64,000 nt of DNA from JAPPLB01 sp965218555 (GCA_965218555.1 OZ244625.1:1302001-1366000), one strand, 5' to 3'; positions 42,891-52,774 are shown, numbered from the stretch's first letter. The notes: a model not told the origin generated them from the letters alone. Program-made: numbers and translations.

Positions 42891-44321
42891 TCACACCAGG
42901 ACGTCGTTGAGGACATTCCCGTGTACGTCCGTCAGGCTGACGTCACGGCCGCCGAAGCGGAAGGTGAGCTTCTGGTGGTCCAGCCCGAGTTGGTGGAGGA
43001 TGGTGGCGTGGACGTCGTGCACCGAGATCGGGTGCTCGATGACCGAGTTTCCAAACTCGTCGGTGGTCCCGTAGGCCATCCCCTTTTTGAAGCCGCCGCC
43101 GGTCAAGAAGATGGAGTAGCCGTTGACATGATGGTCGCGGCCCACACCCTCTTTGATCTTCGGCGTGTGCGGGGTGCGGCCCATCTCGCCCGCCCACATG
43201 ACCACCGTGCTGTCAAGCAGGCCGCGCTGCTTCAGGTCCCGGATCAGGGCGGCCACCGACTGTTCGGTGATCAGGGCGTTCTCTTCGTGATACTTCTTCA
43301 GATTGCTGTGCTGGTCCCACGGCGAATTGTTCTTGTGGGTGAGCGGGCAGGTGATCTCCACGAAGCGCACGCCGGCCTCTACGAGACGCCGTGCGCGAAG
43401 GCATTGCAGGCCATAATTCTTCTTGTAGTCATTGGAGGTCTCGATCCCATACATACGGCGGGTCGCGGTCGACTCGCCGCTGATGTCGGCCAGTTCGGGA
43501 ATCGTGGTCTGCAAGCGAAACGCGGTCTCGTAGTTCTTGATGGCTGACTCGATGGAAACTTCCGCTGTCTCGGCAGCGAACGTGCTGTCCTGTTCGCGCA
43601 GCAGGTCGAGCTTGCGACGCTGGATGGCGGGGAGATCGGACGGTGTGATGTTATCCATCGCCACACCCTTGGCCCGCAGCATCGTGGCCGCGTGAGACGC
43701 GGGCAGGAATGCGCTGCCAAAGTTTTCAAAGCCGCCGTTGGGAATCCAGTCGTTGTTGAGCAGGACGTAATTGGGCAGGTTGTCCCGTTCGGTGCTCAAG
43801 CCGTAGGACACCCACGATCCGAAGCTCGGGGCGCTGCCGGTAACGCGTCCCGTGTGCAACAGCAGGTTCTGTTGGCCGTGCAGGGGTTGCCGGCCGACCA
43901 TGGAGCGCAGGACACAGAGGTCATCGGCGACTTCGGCAATATGCGGCAGCAGCTCGCTTACCCACAGTCCGCTCTGGCCGCGTTGCCGGAACTGCCAGGG
44001 ACTGCCCAGCCAGACACGATCGGCCGTGGACTGCGATTTGGTCGAGACGGCCGATTCGCCGATTGCTTCGCCCTGGCGTTCTTTCAACATCGGCTTCGGA
44101 TCAAACGTGTCGACATGGCTCGGACCGCCGTCCATGAAGCAGAAAATGACGCTCTTTGCTTTCGCCGGGAAATCGCCTCTCGACTTGACCGAGGAGCCCT
44201 CCAGTTTGGCTTCTTCGGCCAGCAAGCTCGACAACGCCAGCATGCCGAATCCATTGGAGGCGGTGCTCAGCCACTCGCGGCGTGTCATGGGCCGTCGGCC
44301 CGCAAATCCGTTAGCGAACAT
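42891..44321 (-). CDS. DUF1501 family exported protein (cluster C)
   Basis: A 476-residue DUF1501 protein. The ATG at 44321 overlaps the end of the upstream gene by 11 bp and gives a Tat-like N-terminus (GRRPMTRREWLSTASNGFGMLALSSLL in total, residues about 8-34). Conserved features are FMDGGPSHVDTFDPKPML near residue 65 and WAGEMGRTPHTPKIKEGVGRDHH near 380, the latter longer and different from the GEFGRTPKI form in clusters A and B. It therefore belongs to a distinct DUF1501 subgroup, the one most common in Planctomycetota and Verrucomicrobiota. It is the second gene of a two-gene operon. Confidence 0.9.
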   Translation of the reverse strand: MFANGFAGRRPMTRREWLSTASNGFGMLALSSLLAEEAKLEGSSVKSRGDFPAKAKSVIFCFMDGGPSHVDTFDPKPMLKERQGEAIGESAVSTKSQSTADRVWLGSPWQFRQRGQSGLWVSELLPHIAEVADDLCVLRSMVGRQPLHGQQNLLLHTGRVTGSAPSFGSWVSYGLSTERDNLPNYVLLNNDWIPNGGFENFGSAFLPASHAATMLRAKGVAMDNITPSDLPAIQRRKLDLLREQDSTFAAETAEVSIESAIKNYETAFRLQTTIPELADISGESTATRRMYGIETSNDYKKNYGLQCLRARRLVEAGVRFVEITCPLTHKNNSPWDQHSNLKKYHEENALITEQSVAALIRDLKQRGLLDSTVVMWAGEMGRTPHTPKIKEGVGRDHHVNGYSIFLTGGGFKKGMAYGTTDEFGNSVIEHPISVHDVHATILHQLGLDHQKLTFRFGGRDVSLTDVHGNVLNDVLV

Positions 44322-47300
44322 AGAGAAACTCCTTGGCGTTGAACATCGCGTGCGCCACGTCTTTCCAAACGTCAAGCGAATCCATCAGTCCGTTCGGCGG
44401 CCTCCTCTCGGGAACATCCTGATACAGACCGGCGAAGTCGTGAACAGCGCTCATCCAACGCGCTCGTTCCTGTTCGTTGGGATCACGGCCGAACACGCTC
44501 TGAAACATCACCCCCAGCCGCTGCTCCGGCGATTCGTGCGGTGCGGCGATCAACCGCTGCGCCCAGAATTCAGCCTGCCCAACGGCAAACGGGTCGTTGA
44601 GAAGCGTCAGCGCCTGCCCCGGAACGTTGGTGACGTCGCGGACACCGGTCGGGATCTTCGGGTTGGGTTGGTTGAAAGTGCTGAGGAACTTGGGTGGTTC
44701 CATGATGGTCATCTTGAGATAGATCGAGCGGCGGCCCTGACCGTCAAGCGGCCCTGAGAGGAGCCACTTGGCCGGATCTTCGTTTGACCGATAGGGGTTG
44801 ATGGGGGGGCCGAAGAGCCGGGAGTCCAGCCGTCCGGAAACGGCCAGAAGCGAGTCGCGGATGGCTTCGGCATCCAGGCGCCGCAGCGGATAGTGGTGAA
44901 GCAGCCGATTGAGAGGGTCTGCCTCCCCGGCAGCGGCGCTGATCCGACTTGCCTGCCGGAACGTTTCGCTCATCACCATCATCCGCACAAGCTTCTTCAC
45001 CGACCAGCCGTCTTTGACAAACCGGTCAGCGAGGTAGTCGAGCAGCTCGGGGTGAGACGGCCGGTCGCCCAGATGGCCGAAATCGTTGGCTGTCTTGACG
45101 ATGCCGGTTCCGAATACCCAGTGCCAGACGCGATTGGCGAAAACACGGGCCGTCAACGGGTTCTCCGCACTCGCGATCAGCTCGGCCAACTCCAGGCGTC
45201 CGCTGCGCTCCGGGCGAGGGGCTTTTTCCCTGGGGCCGGCGATGACCTCGACGTATCCTCGCGGCACAGGTTCACCCAGGTCTTCGTAGACGCCGCGGAT
45301 GTTGAGGCGGTAGTCGCGGCCGGGTTCGAGATCGGCCATGCCGTTGACCGTCTGCGGTTCGGCCAGTTGCTGTTCGAGACTGCGATAGGAAGCGACCAAC
45401 TCGCGGATGGATTCACGGGCGTCCATCTTGTTGGGCAGCAGCCTGTTGTCGAGCATCCAGTTGATCAATCGGACATCGTCCTCATCAGCCCGATCCCGGG
45501 CCCAGGCTTCCAGAGAGGCGGTCAGCCATTGTCCGTATCGAGCCGCCAGAGCCGGAAGATCACTTGGGGTATCACCGGCGAAAAATGAGCTGAACCGCTC
45601 CAACTCGTCGGCGGGCGCGGCAAGGCATGTCCCGGGCTTCCCGTAATCCGTGACTTCGCCTTGCTGTATCAGGTAGGCCCGCGTGATACCGAACCAACTG
45701 CGCGGGTCGTCTGCTCCGCAACTGTTCTCGCGCACCTTTTCCTTGGTGCACCCTGCGAGACCGACGCGCGGCGGGAAGTACGGGTTCGAGGCTTTGGTAG
45801 TGAGCTCGACGAAGGTGCGGACCTGCTCCATCTCTTCCGGGGTTCGCGCCCGAGCAGTCTTGTCGGTCCCCGTGGTGGTATGGCATACCCAATGCAGCTT
45901 GTCTTCCTTCAGGTAGGCATACTCCCGCTCTGTCAGGAACGCGTTGTCCGCCAACAGCCGGCGAGTGCTGTAGTCGCTGCCGCTCACCTCCAGGCTGACA
46001 TGAGGTTGGCTGTAAAAGTTGAGGTAGGGGCTACGGATAGCACCATTGAGCCGCGGTGAGAGAGAGTGAGTAAACAACCCTGCGGGCAGCAGCATGCCCA
46101 CGGCCTCCTGGCCTTCGAGCGCCACCGTGAAGTCGCCGTTCGATACCGGACCATCGCGCAGCCCGACGCCATCCGCCGACCAGCCCTCGGGGACGCCGCT
46201 TCGGAAATCCGCAAGGAGTGAGAACTGTTGTGCATTGCTTCGGGATCGTTCTCGTCGAGCGCCGGCATAATCCTCGGCCAGCTCCGCCCAGCTACCTTTG
46301 ACGCTCCCACCCTTTTTGACCACCGATTGATGGAGTTCGAACCAGGGAAACAATGGATCTTCCCGAGAAGGTCTCTGCTCCTGAGCTGCTTTCTCCTCCG
46401 TTTGAGACGACTCTTCGTCTTCAGAGGGCTTTTTCCCCGCTTCTTCGGGCTTTTCCTCCGGTTCGAATTTGAGTGCCTTTTCCCAGGCGTTGAGGCGTGC
46501 CGGGTCGAGCCCTTTGGCTAGTTCCCCTGCGTTGCCGTTACCGTCGATGCGGGCCTGAGCGGCGCGGAGATATAGCGGAACGTCCCGCGCTTCCTCCAAC
46601 CACCAGGCCGCCAGAGGGGTACGGAGCTTCGCCTTCAGCGCCGAAAGCTCGTCGAGAACCTTCCTGTTGCGATCGGGCGTATCCACCGTATTGACCAGCC
46701 AGCGCGAACTCAGGAACACGCCGCCCAGCGCGTAGTAGTCTTTCTGAGAGATGGCGTCCAGTTTGTGGTCGTGGCAACGCGCGCAGGCTACCGTCATCGC
46801 CTGGAACGCTTTGGAAAAGGCATCGATCTTGTTGTCCAGCATCTCCTGATAGATGCCGTTGAAGGCCACGCTGTCCCCGTGACGTTTTTCTCCCATCTGG
46901 AAGAACATCGGCCCGATGAGCGACTCGTTGATCTGCTCGGAGGTGTTGATTCGAGGATGGGGCAGAAGGTCGCCGGCGATCTGCTCGCGCAAGAGCTGGT
47001 CGAAGGGGATGTCAGCGTTGAAGGCCCTGATCAGGTAGTCCCTGAAGCGCCACGATCCTTTGGCGGGGACGTCCCATTCATAGCCGTAGGTGTCGGTGTA
47101 ACGTACGACATCCATCCAATGCCGCGCCCAGCGTTCACCGAAGTGGGGCGAGGCCAGCAAGCGATCGACCGCGACGGCATACGCGCCGGGGTTCGGATCA
47201 CGGAGAAAGGCGCTGACATCCTCGGGTTTGGGCGGCAGGCCGGTCAGCACGAAGCTCAGCCGGCGCAGAAGGGCGGCGCGGCCGGCTCGCGGCGCCGGTC

Positions 47301-47883
47301 CGAGACCGTTCTCTTCGAGCTTGGCGAGGATGAAATGGTCGATGGCTTGATCCGACCACTGTGCTTGCTCGACGCTGGGAACCGGCGGCCGTACAACGGG
47401 TTGCAGACTCCACCAACGGCTCCGTTCGCGGAACGTCTCCTCCCACGACTTCTCGACCACCGGCGCTGACGAAGGCGTATCGCGCGGGTCGGGCGCCCCC
47501 ATGCTTACCCAACGCTCGAACGCCGCAATCACGTCGGGAGACAGTTTCTTGCCCCCCAGGGGCATCGGCGCCGCGGAGCCCTCATGCCGGATGGCTCGAA
47601 TTAGAGGGCTCTGGTCGACATGGCCGGGTAGGATTGCCGCCCCGGACATGCCTCCCTGCTGCCAACCGCCGCGGAAGTCGAGACGCAAGTTCCCCTGTGG
47701 CCGTTCCCCGCTGTGGCAGACCGTACAATTCTCGACCAAGGCGGGACGAATCTTGTTTTCAAAGAATTCCAGCGCGGCGGAACTGAGGTCTTTGTCATCG
47801 CCTTCCACCGCATGGATGGCTCCGGAGGCCCAGGGGAGGACTCCCAGGACGACGGCAAGCGAAACTCTGTTGCGCAATGACAT
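44311..47883 (-). CDS. Large c-type cytochrome / DUF1549 / DUF1553 exported protein (cluster C)
   Basis: A 1,190-residue exported protein with a signal peptide (LAVVLGVLPWASGAIHA). The N-terminal cytochrome c-type domain has a standard CXXCH (Cys53, Cys56, His57), followed by DUF1549 (about 170-380, with CARCHDHK), a long middle region containing a Glu/Lys-rich low-complexity linker (about 475-510) and a beta-rich insert, and C-terminal DUF1553 (about 900-1180, LELAELIASAENPLTARVFANR). This is the long architecture without Big domains, unlike clusters A and B. GAGGGAG lies 5-6 nt before the ATG at 47883. Function is unknown; a haem protein working with the exported DUF1501 partner is a reasonable inference. 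Confidence 0.9.
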   Translation of the reverse strand: MSLRNRVSLAVVLGVLPWASGAIHAVEGDDKDLSSAALEFFENKIRPALVENCTVCHSGERPQGNLRLDFRGGWQQGGMSGAAILPGHVDQSPLIRAIRHEGSAAPMPLGGKKLSPDVIAAFERWVSMGAPDPRDTPSSAPVVEKSWEETFRERSRWWSLQPVVRPPVPSVEQAQWSDQAIDHFILAKLEENGLGPAPRAGRAALLRRLSFVLTGLPPKPEDVSAFLRDPNPGAYAVAVDRLLASPHFGERWARHWMDVVRYTDTYGYEWDVPAKGSWRFRDYLIRAFNADIPFDQLLREQIAGDLLPHPRINTSEQINESLIGPMFFQMGEKRHGDSVAFNGIYQEMLDNKIDAFSKAFQAMTVACARCHDHKLDAISQKDYYALGGVFLSSRWLVNTVDTPDRNRKVLDELSALKAKLRTPLAAWWLEEARDVPLYLRAAQARIDGNGNAGELAKGLDPARLNAWEKALKFEPEEKPEEAGKKPSEDEESSQTEEKAAQEQRPSREDPLFPWFELHQSVVKKGGSVKGSWAELAEDYAGARRERSRSNAQQFSLLADFRSGVPEGWSADGVGLRDGPVSNGDFTVALEGQEAVGMLLPAGLFTHSLSPRLNGAIRSPYLNFYSQPHVSLEVSGSDYSTRRLLADNAFLTEREYAYLKEDKLHWVCHTTTGTDKTARARTPEEMEQVRTFVELTTKASNPYFPPRVGLAGCTKEKVRENSCGADDPRSWFGITRAYLIQQGEVTDYGKPGTCLAAPADELERFSSFFAGDTPSDLPALAARYGQWLTASLEAWARDRADEDDVRLINWMLDNRLLPNKMDARESIRELVASYRSLEQQLAEPQTVNGMADLEPGRDYRLNIRGVYEDLGEPVPRGYVEVIAGPREKAPRPERSGRLELAELIASAENPLTARVFANRVWHWVFGTGIVKTANDFGHLGDRPSHPELLDYLADRFVKDGWSVKKLVRMMVMSETFRQASRISAAAGEADPLNRLLHHYPLRRLDAEAIRDSLLAVSGRLDSRLFGPPINPYRSNEDPAKWLLSGPLDGQGRRSIYLKMTIMEPPKFLSTFNQPNPKIPTGVRDVTNVPGQALTLLNDPFAVGQAEFWAQRLIAAPHESPEQRLGVMFQSVFGRDPNEQERARWMSAVHDFAGLYQDVPERRPPNGLMDSLDVWKDVAHAMFNAKEFLYVR

Positions 47884-48291
47884 TGCGCTCCCTCTCGATT
47901 GTCCAATCCGGTTTGTACGGGTGCTGAGACAATCTTAACATCGATGTTTCCTGACTCAAGCCTCTTGCCGGCCAGCACTTGCCTGAGCTCTGTGTCAGGC
48001 CCCATCCCGCCTCCGCAATGGACCCGCGATGGCAATGACGCTCCGTTCGGGAGACGGCGCGGTCAGTCCATGGGGAAGACTTCCTTGAGCGGCACACTGC
48101 CGGCTCGAGAAGATCGCTCATGTAGGCATCTCCTTGCTGCCGGATGATTGCATGAACTGCGACAGGATTCCCTGGTTAACGAGCCGGTACTACTCGGTCT
48201 TGTTCGGCCGGACGGTCAGAATGCAGGCTGCGGATTGTTTGGTTTCTACCCGTTCGGACGGGTGTGGAGCGCAGCTACGCGCCGGCTTCGT
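47884..48291. other. Intergenic region between cluster C and the ceramidase-fold gene, no gene recognised
   Basis: About 400 bp between genes on the same strand. Apart from the candidate promoter at 47932-47959, it holds only short frames without motifs. Confidence 0.5.
47932..47959 (-). promoter_or_regulatory. Candidate promoter of cluster C
   Basis: On the minus strand, TTGAGT (47959-47954) and TAAGAT (47937-47932) are 16 bp apart, about 50 nt before the ATG of the cluster C cytochrome gene. Confidence 0.4.
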
Positions 48292-49764
48292 CTACGAGGC
48301 CTCGGCCTGAACCTCGCCCCTCTCGTTCCACATTTCTTCAAGAAGACCGACCGTCTTGTCCACCACCATTTCGGCGGTCCCGGGCACGAGGGCCGAACCT
48401 ACGGCGTAGGATTGCAGGAATAACATGTCCGGGATGTGATAGCGCCGAAAGAAAGACCAACCCTCCTCGGGATAAGCGTCCTTCGTCGGGATATACGTCA
48501 GACAACCGTTGCTGTATCCACAGAACAGGGTGTGGGGGAAGGGAGAGCGGCGCTTCACCTCCATCCCAGATGCCGCGAAGGTTTCTCCCGGGAAGGCGGC
48601 GATGGCCAGGTGTCCGATCGTGATCACCTGGATGGTCCCGTCCAAGGCGCGCTTGCGGTTGTTTTCTACCCGGTCGAGCAGAGCGCTGGCGCAGTATACG
48701 TAGCGCTGAGCGACGTTGCGCTTCACTTGGTCCGCGCCGCTCGTCTTCGCCTCCTCCAGTTCCGCGACGCACTTCCGGTGCATCTCTCGCGCTTGCTCCA
48801 GCGTCGGGTACTCCAGCAGCGGCAGCTCGAAGGAGATTTCCTTCGCCGCGATGGGAGATCGAGGCTCTTCAGCAATCGGGACTCGCGGATAGGCGGAAGC
48901 TTTCGCCAACATCCCGAAAATGATGCGAGGCCCCCTCTCGGAGTCGGTATAGAGAGACGAACAAACTTTGAGCACTTCGCTTCCAAGAGTAAACCCCATT
49001 CGGTTCTTGGCATCGGAGTTGTCTTTATCAGCGCCGATGCCGGTAATCGGGTCGATATCGCCGGCATTGGCTTGCAGGAAGATACTGAGGCAGCCCAGCG
49101 CACTCTCGATCAGTTGACGCGCCAGCCCGGGATAGTCCGGCGACCACTTCAGATATTTCGGCCCCATCGTTACCGTGTGACAGCCGTGCGCAAAGACGAC
49201 CGCCTTGGGACGGCCCTGCACATCATCGACTCGGATGACCCGCACCTCATGGTCCACCGGACCGTAGGGATTCTCGCCCAGAATGATGTCTCCGTCGTCG
49301 TCCAGTTCTCTGCGGTTGATGCCGATTCGCGCTTCCCCGGTCCCCGTTGCGAGCCGCGCCCCGCCAAGATTCTCAAGCGCGGCCGCAGCCAGCGTTGTCA
49401 TCTCTTCGATCATGCGGGCTTCGTATTCCGCCCTCATGCGGTGTTGCCGGGGATCGTCGTCGTAGAAGTAACCGTTCATGGTCGGCCCGCAATGAGTGTG
49501 ATTGCAGTTGAGCAAGACGTGCGATGCTGGCGTCTGCAGAACTTCGCTGAACGCGTTCTTGATCCCCTGCAGCATCTCTCCGTGCAGGAAAGCCAGGTCG
49601 AACCCAACCAACGCTACGCGCGTCCCGTCGTTGTCGAGCACCAGAGCCGTTGCGGTCAGGTCCGCATCCTTACCTTGCGCCACGCCGCCGCGGCCGGCGT
49701 ACCCCACCATGGTCATGCCGTTCGGGGGGGTAATGTTGGACCGTGCGATGCCGGCTTGCAGCAC
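48292..49764 (-). CDS. Neutral/alkaline ceramidase-fold hydrolase, cytoplasmic
   Basis: A 490-residue protein of the neutral/alkaline non-lysosomal ceramidase N-terminal family (amide hydrolases with a zinc site). The GTG at 49764 is chosen because GAGGAG lies 6 nt upstream and the protein then starts with the family motif LQAGIARSNITPPNG. His-rich metal-site segments include NCNHTHCGP and FAHGCHTVTMGP, and AFPGETFAASG lies near the C-terminus. It has no signal peptide and lacks the C-terminal domain of secreted ceramidases, so a small cytoplasmic amide substrate is more likely than ceramide. It is divergent from an MFS transporter gene, and a paralogue is at 61803. Confidence 0.85.
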   Translation of the reverse strand: MLQAGIARSNITPPNGMTMVGYAGRGGVAQGKDADLTATALVLDNDGTRVALVGFDLAFLHGEMLQGIKNAFSEVLQTPASHVLLNCNHTHCGPTMNGYFYDDDPRQHRMRAEYEARMIEEMTTLAAAALENLGGARLATGTGEARIGINRRELDDDGDIILGENPYGPVDHEVRVIRVDDVQGRPKAVVFAHGCHTVTMGPKYLKWSPDYPGLARQLIESALGCLSIFLQANAGDIDPITGIGADKDNSDAKNRMGFTLGSEVLKVCSSLYTDSERGPRIIFGMLAKASAYPRVPIAEEPRSPIAAKEISFELPLLEYPTLEQAREMHRKCVAELEEAKTSGADQVKRNVAQRYVYCASALLDRVENNRKRALDGTIQVITIGHLAIAAFPGETFAASGMEVKRRSPFPHTLFCGYSNGCLTYIPTKDAYPEEGWSFFRRYHIPDMLFLQSYAVGSALVPGTAEMVVDKTVGLLEEMWNERGEVQAEAS

Positions 49765-49919
49765 GATTGTCTCCTCGTCGAATCCGTTCCAGGGTCTCAG
49801 CCGCGAGCGTGGTTCCTTATCGTGGAAGCACCGAAAACCGGCGCTCATTGTTGCGGGCGGGGATCGATGAAACGCACCTGATGGTACGCTACCGACTTAC
49901 AAGGATCAAGGATCTTGCT

Positions 49920-49991
49920 CACCTGCATCTCTCCCCCATGTAGCGAGGCGAAGTGCGTGCTTCGACTGTCAGGTGGTGAGCAGTGCAGGTT
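49920..49991. repeat. 72-bp internally deleted relative of the 180-bp element
   Basis: The left arm shares GCGAGGCGAAGTGCGTG exactly with 33963-34142, and the right arm matches it at about 31 of 36 positions (GCGTGCTTCG and onward). The central 100 bp are missing, with the junction at a GCGTG shared by both sides. It lies upstream of the MFS gene at 50064. Confidence 0.7.
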
Positions 49992-50063
49992 GGATCCTCT
50001 CAGCCGGGCAACAGTTCATGCCCCGGCTCAACCCATGCCACGGGAAGGCCTCTGAGAACGGAC

Positions 50064-51311
50064 GTGCAATCAAACAAAAAGCGCTGGTGGATCATAGTGA
50101 TGTTGTGCTTCGCGGCGTTGGTCAACTACGTCGACCGCAACAACTTGAGCGTCGCTGCCGTGTCGGTGATGGAGGACTTCGACTTCTCGCCGGCGGTCGC
50201 TGGAACGCTGATGTCGGCGTTCTATTGGACCTACACGCTCCTACAGATTCCGTCGGGCTGGGCGGTCGACCGCTTTGGGTTGCGGTGGACCTATGGGCTC
50301 TCCTTCCTGATCTGGTCGTTGTCGTCGTCGGCGATCGGACTGGCCCGGTCGTTCAACCAGATCCTCGTGTTCCGGCTGATCCTCGGGTTAGGCCAAGCGG
50401 CGGTCCAACCGGTCAGTCTGACCTACATCCGCACGAACTTCGAAGACGAGGAGCAAGGTTTCCCAACAGCAGTTTACGTCTTGGGGATGATGATCGGACC
50501 CGCGGTGGGAGGGTTTCTCGGAGGCGCGCTCCTCGAGGAGTGGGGCTGGCGACAACTGTTTGTTCTGACTGGACTCATCCCGTGTGTCTGGCTCATTCCT
50601 TGGTTGCTGCTGGCCCCCGCCGGGCGAGCGAAACTGACATCAGGCGACCGGCCGCCTACCGCGAAGGTTCCGCTGCGCAAACTCTTCTCCAACTCGGCGG
50701 TCTGGGGTATCACGATTACTGCTTTCTTCTATTCGTATTTTTGGTATTTCGTCATGAGCTGGCTTCCCGCGTATCTGGTCATGGAGCGGGGCATGTCGTT
50801 CCTCGACATGGGGATCTACACGGCGTTGCCTTTCATCGCCATGGCCGTGGTGGCCCCCTCGGCAGCACACCTCGCCGACCGCTGGTCCCGGCGGACAGGG
50901 CGGCCTGTCTTGGTCCGCAAGATCTTTATCATCAGCGGCTACCTGCTCGGAAGCTCGACGTTGCTGCTGATCTGGACCGAGTCCGCGCAAGTCGCCTCGG
51001 CGATCCTCATCTTCGCGTTGGCGAGCATCGGCCTGACCAGCGCCAACTACTGGGCCCTCACTCAGGCCATCTCGCCGCGGGCTTTCGTCGGCCGGGCGAT
51101 CGGTTACCAGAACACCATCAGCAACCTCGCGGGCATTTGCGCGCCGATGTTGACCGGCATTCTCGTCGGCGAATCGGAAAACTTCTCCTCCTCTATCGCC
51201 TTCGCGGGCGTTTCACTATGGATCGCCGCTGCTTCCTATGCTTTCCTGGTACGGGAATCAAGCGCAAATGAAATCAAAGGGCTGTTCGCCGGCGAGGAGC
51301 GTCCTTCCTGA
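50064..51311 (+). CDS. Major facilitator superfamily transporter (anion:cation symporter-like)
   Basis: A 415-residue, 12-helix transporter. The early motif LVNYVDRNNLSVAAVSV and the segment WAVDRFGLRWTYG match the organic-anion/hexuronate (ACS) group of MFS proteins, which import sugar acids and other carboxylates. The GTG at 50064 puts a short basic tail before helix 1. An in-frame ATG at 49983 would lie in the repeat element. It is divergent from the ceramidase-fold gene. Another ceramidase-fold/MFS pair lies at 61803-64000, supporting a functional link. Confidence 0.87.
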   Translation: MQSNKKRWWIIVMLCFAALVNYVDRNNLSVAAVSVMEDFDFSPAVAGTLMSAFYWTYTLLQIPSGWAVDRFGLRWTYGLSFLIWSLSSSAIGLARSFNQILVFRLILGLGQAAVQPVSLTYIRTNFEDEEQGFPTAVYVLGMMIGPAVGGFLGGALLEEWGWRQLFVLTGLIPCVWLIPWLLLAPAGRAKLTSGDRPPTAKVPLRKLFSNSAVWGITITAFFYSYFWYFVMSWLPAYLVMERGMSFLDMGIYTALPFIAMAVVAPSAAHLADRWSRRTGRPVLVRKIFIISGYLLGSSTLLLIWTESAQVASAILIFALASIGLTSANYWALTQAISPRAFVGRAIGYQNTISNLAGICAPMLTGILVGESENFSSSIAFAGVSLWIAAASYAFLVRESSANEIKGLFAGEERPS

Positions 51312-51336
51312 TCCGGCGGTGCGCCAAATCGATTAG

Positions 51337-51605
51337 AGAGTGTGGCGGGAACTTCGACGAGATCAAATTGCCGGGCGGTGTCATCCCGCTGGAGGATGGA
51401 CACCTGCTCATGATCAACTCTGACTGGTACTATTAAGGGACGCGGTGAGAACCGTGTGCCCCTCGTTATCGTCGGCGAGGACAAACGCGTAGAGTGGACG
51501 CTGGACGTGTCGACTTTCGAGCCCTGGAAGCGTAGCGAGACTGACCCGCGTTCCCAGCTCGAGGAGCATCGCTGCATGGTGGTGCAAGTGCTGCGCGAGA
51601 AATAA
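51337..51605 (+). pseudogene. Frameshifted gene remnant, family not recognised
   Basis: Two protein-like pieces in different frames are juxtaposed. From 51337 the first reads GGNFDEIKLPGGVIPLEDG and ends MINSDWYY with a stop at 51434-51436. The second, beginning near 51423 in another frame, reads GRGENRVPLVIVGEDKRVEW, continues for about 35 residues and stops at 51603-51605. A one-base shift near 51425 would join them into a single C-terminal fragment. There is no start codon or N-terminal half, so this looks like decayed 3' sequence. Confidence 0.45.
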
Positions 51606-51760
51606 TGACCCGGCCATGTTACGGATGTTGCGCCCACCCTGCTATCTTCGACGGTTGCTCTTGCCTGGAGCCGGTTCCGGAATCTGAAGATTTAGTCGAC
51701 ACAGGGATCAACGCGAATCAATAGAGATACATCGACATTTATTCCTTGAAGGGAGAGCGT

Positions 51761-52774
51761 ATGCGCTTCTCAAACAACTACTTCATCGGTCTGGCCGCCG
51801 GGATCATCCTCGTGGGCCTGCCGGCTTGTGAGCCCGCCACTGATTCGGTGGCCGCCCGTGAGACCGTTACCAAAAACACTGTCGAGCAGTGGATGACGGA
51901 CCTCTCCAACTGGGGCCGCTGGGGTGAGAACGACGAACTGGGTGCGGTCAATCTGATCACCCAGCAGAAAAAAGTGCAAGCCGCGTCACTGGTGAAGAAA
52001 GGGATTTCTGTGTCGATGGCTCACAATGCGGTGAAAGAGAAAGCCGTGGACAACCCGTCACCGTTTGAGCACGAGATGACGGCGACCGGTGTCGGCTCCA
52101 CCCCCGACTTTCCGTTCTGCGTGGACCGCTACAGTGTCCTCTATCACGGATATGCCCACACGCATCTCGACGCGATCTGCCACATGTTTCACAAGGGCAA
52201 GATGTTCAACGGCCATTCGCAGGACGAGGTGACTGAAGACGGCGCTCGCAAGTACTCGATTCACCATATGAAGGACGGCATCTTTACTCGCGGCATCCTG
52301 ATGGATATTCCCCGGCTCAAGGGAGTTCCCTATCTCGAACCGGGAACACCTATCTATCCCGAAGACCTGGATGCGTGGGAGAAGAAAGCGGGCCTGAAAG
52401 TATCGAGCGGAGATGTGGTTTTCATCTACACTGGGCGCTGGAAGTTGCGCGCTGAAAAAGGCCCTTGGATGATTTCCGAAAAGTCCGCAGGCCTCCACGC
52501 GTCTTGCGCGCCATGGCTCAAACAGCGCGACGTGGCTATTCTGGGCAGCGACGCCGCCAGTGACGTGAGTCCTTCCGGTATCGAGGGTGTTGCCCAACCC
52601 ATCCATCAGCTTGTTCTGGTCGCCATGGGAATGCCGATCTTCGACAACTGCGACCTGGAAGCTGTCAGCGAGGAAGCGGCGCGACAGAACCGCTGGGAGT
52701 TCCTGCTCACAGCAGCGCCCATACGGGTCGTGGGCGGCACGGGATCACCCCTCAACCCGATCGCGACGTTTTAG
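51761..52774 (+). CDS. Putative cyclase / kynurenine-formamidase-like lipoprotein
   Basis: A 337-residue member of the cyclase family (metal-dependent amide or lactone hydrolases). The N-terminus is a lipoprotein signal (GIILVGLPAC), so the enzyme is membrane-anchored outside the cytoplasm. The family's metal-binding motif appears as HTHLDAICH (HxHxD), with supporting segments GRWGENDELGAVNLIT and ILGSDAASDV. The ATG at 51761 has AGGGAGAG close upstream, so the in-frame ATG at 51746 is less likely. It is followed by an HpaI-type aldolase and an amidohydrolase lipoprotein, consistent with stepwise degradation of an organic substrate. Confidence 0.85.
   Translation: MRFSNNYFIGLAAGIILVGLPACEPATDSVAARETVTKNTVEQWMTDLSNWGRWGENDELGAVNLITQQKKVQAASLVKKGISVSMAHNAVKEKAVDNPSPFEHEMTATGVGSTPDFPFCVDRYSVLYHGYAHTHLDAICHMFHKGKMFNGHSQDEVTEDGARKYSIHHMKDGIFTRGILMDIPRLKGVPYLEPGTPIYPEDLDAWEKKAGLKVSSGDVVFIYTGRWKLRAEKGPWMISEKSAGLHASCAPWLKQRDVAILGSDAASDVSPSGIEGVAQPIHQLVLVAMGMPIFDNCDLEAVSEEAARQNRWEFLLTAAPIRVVGGTGSPLNPIATF

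Noticed and set aside
48436..49881. A 481-codon plus-strand frame antisense to the ceramidase-fold gene
   Set aside because: It has no motif, and the opposite strand has conserved His metal-site segments.
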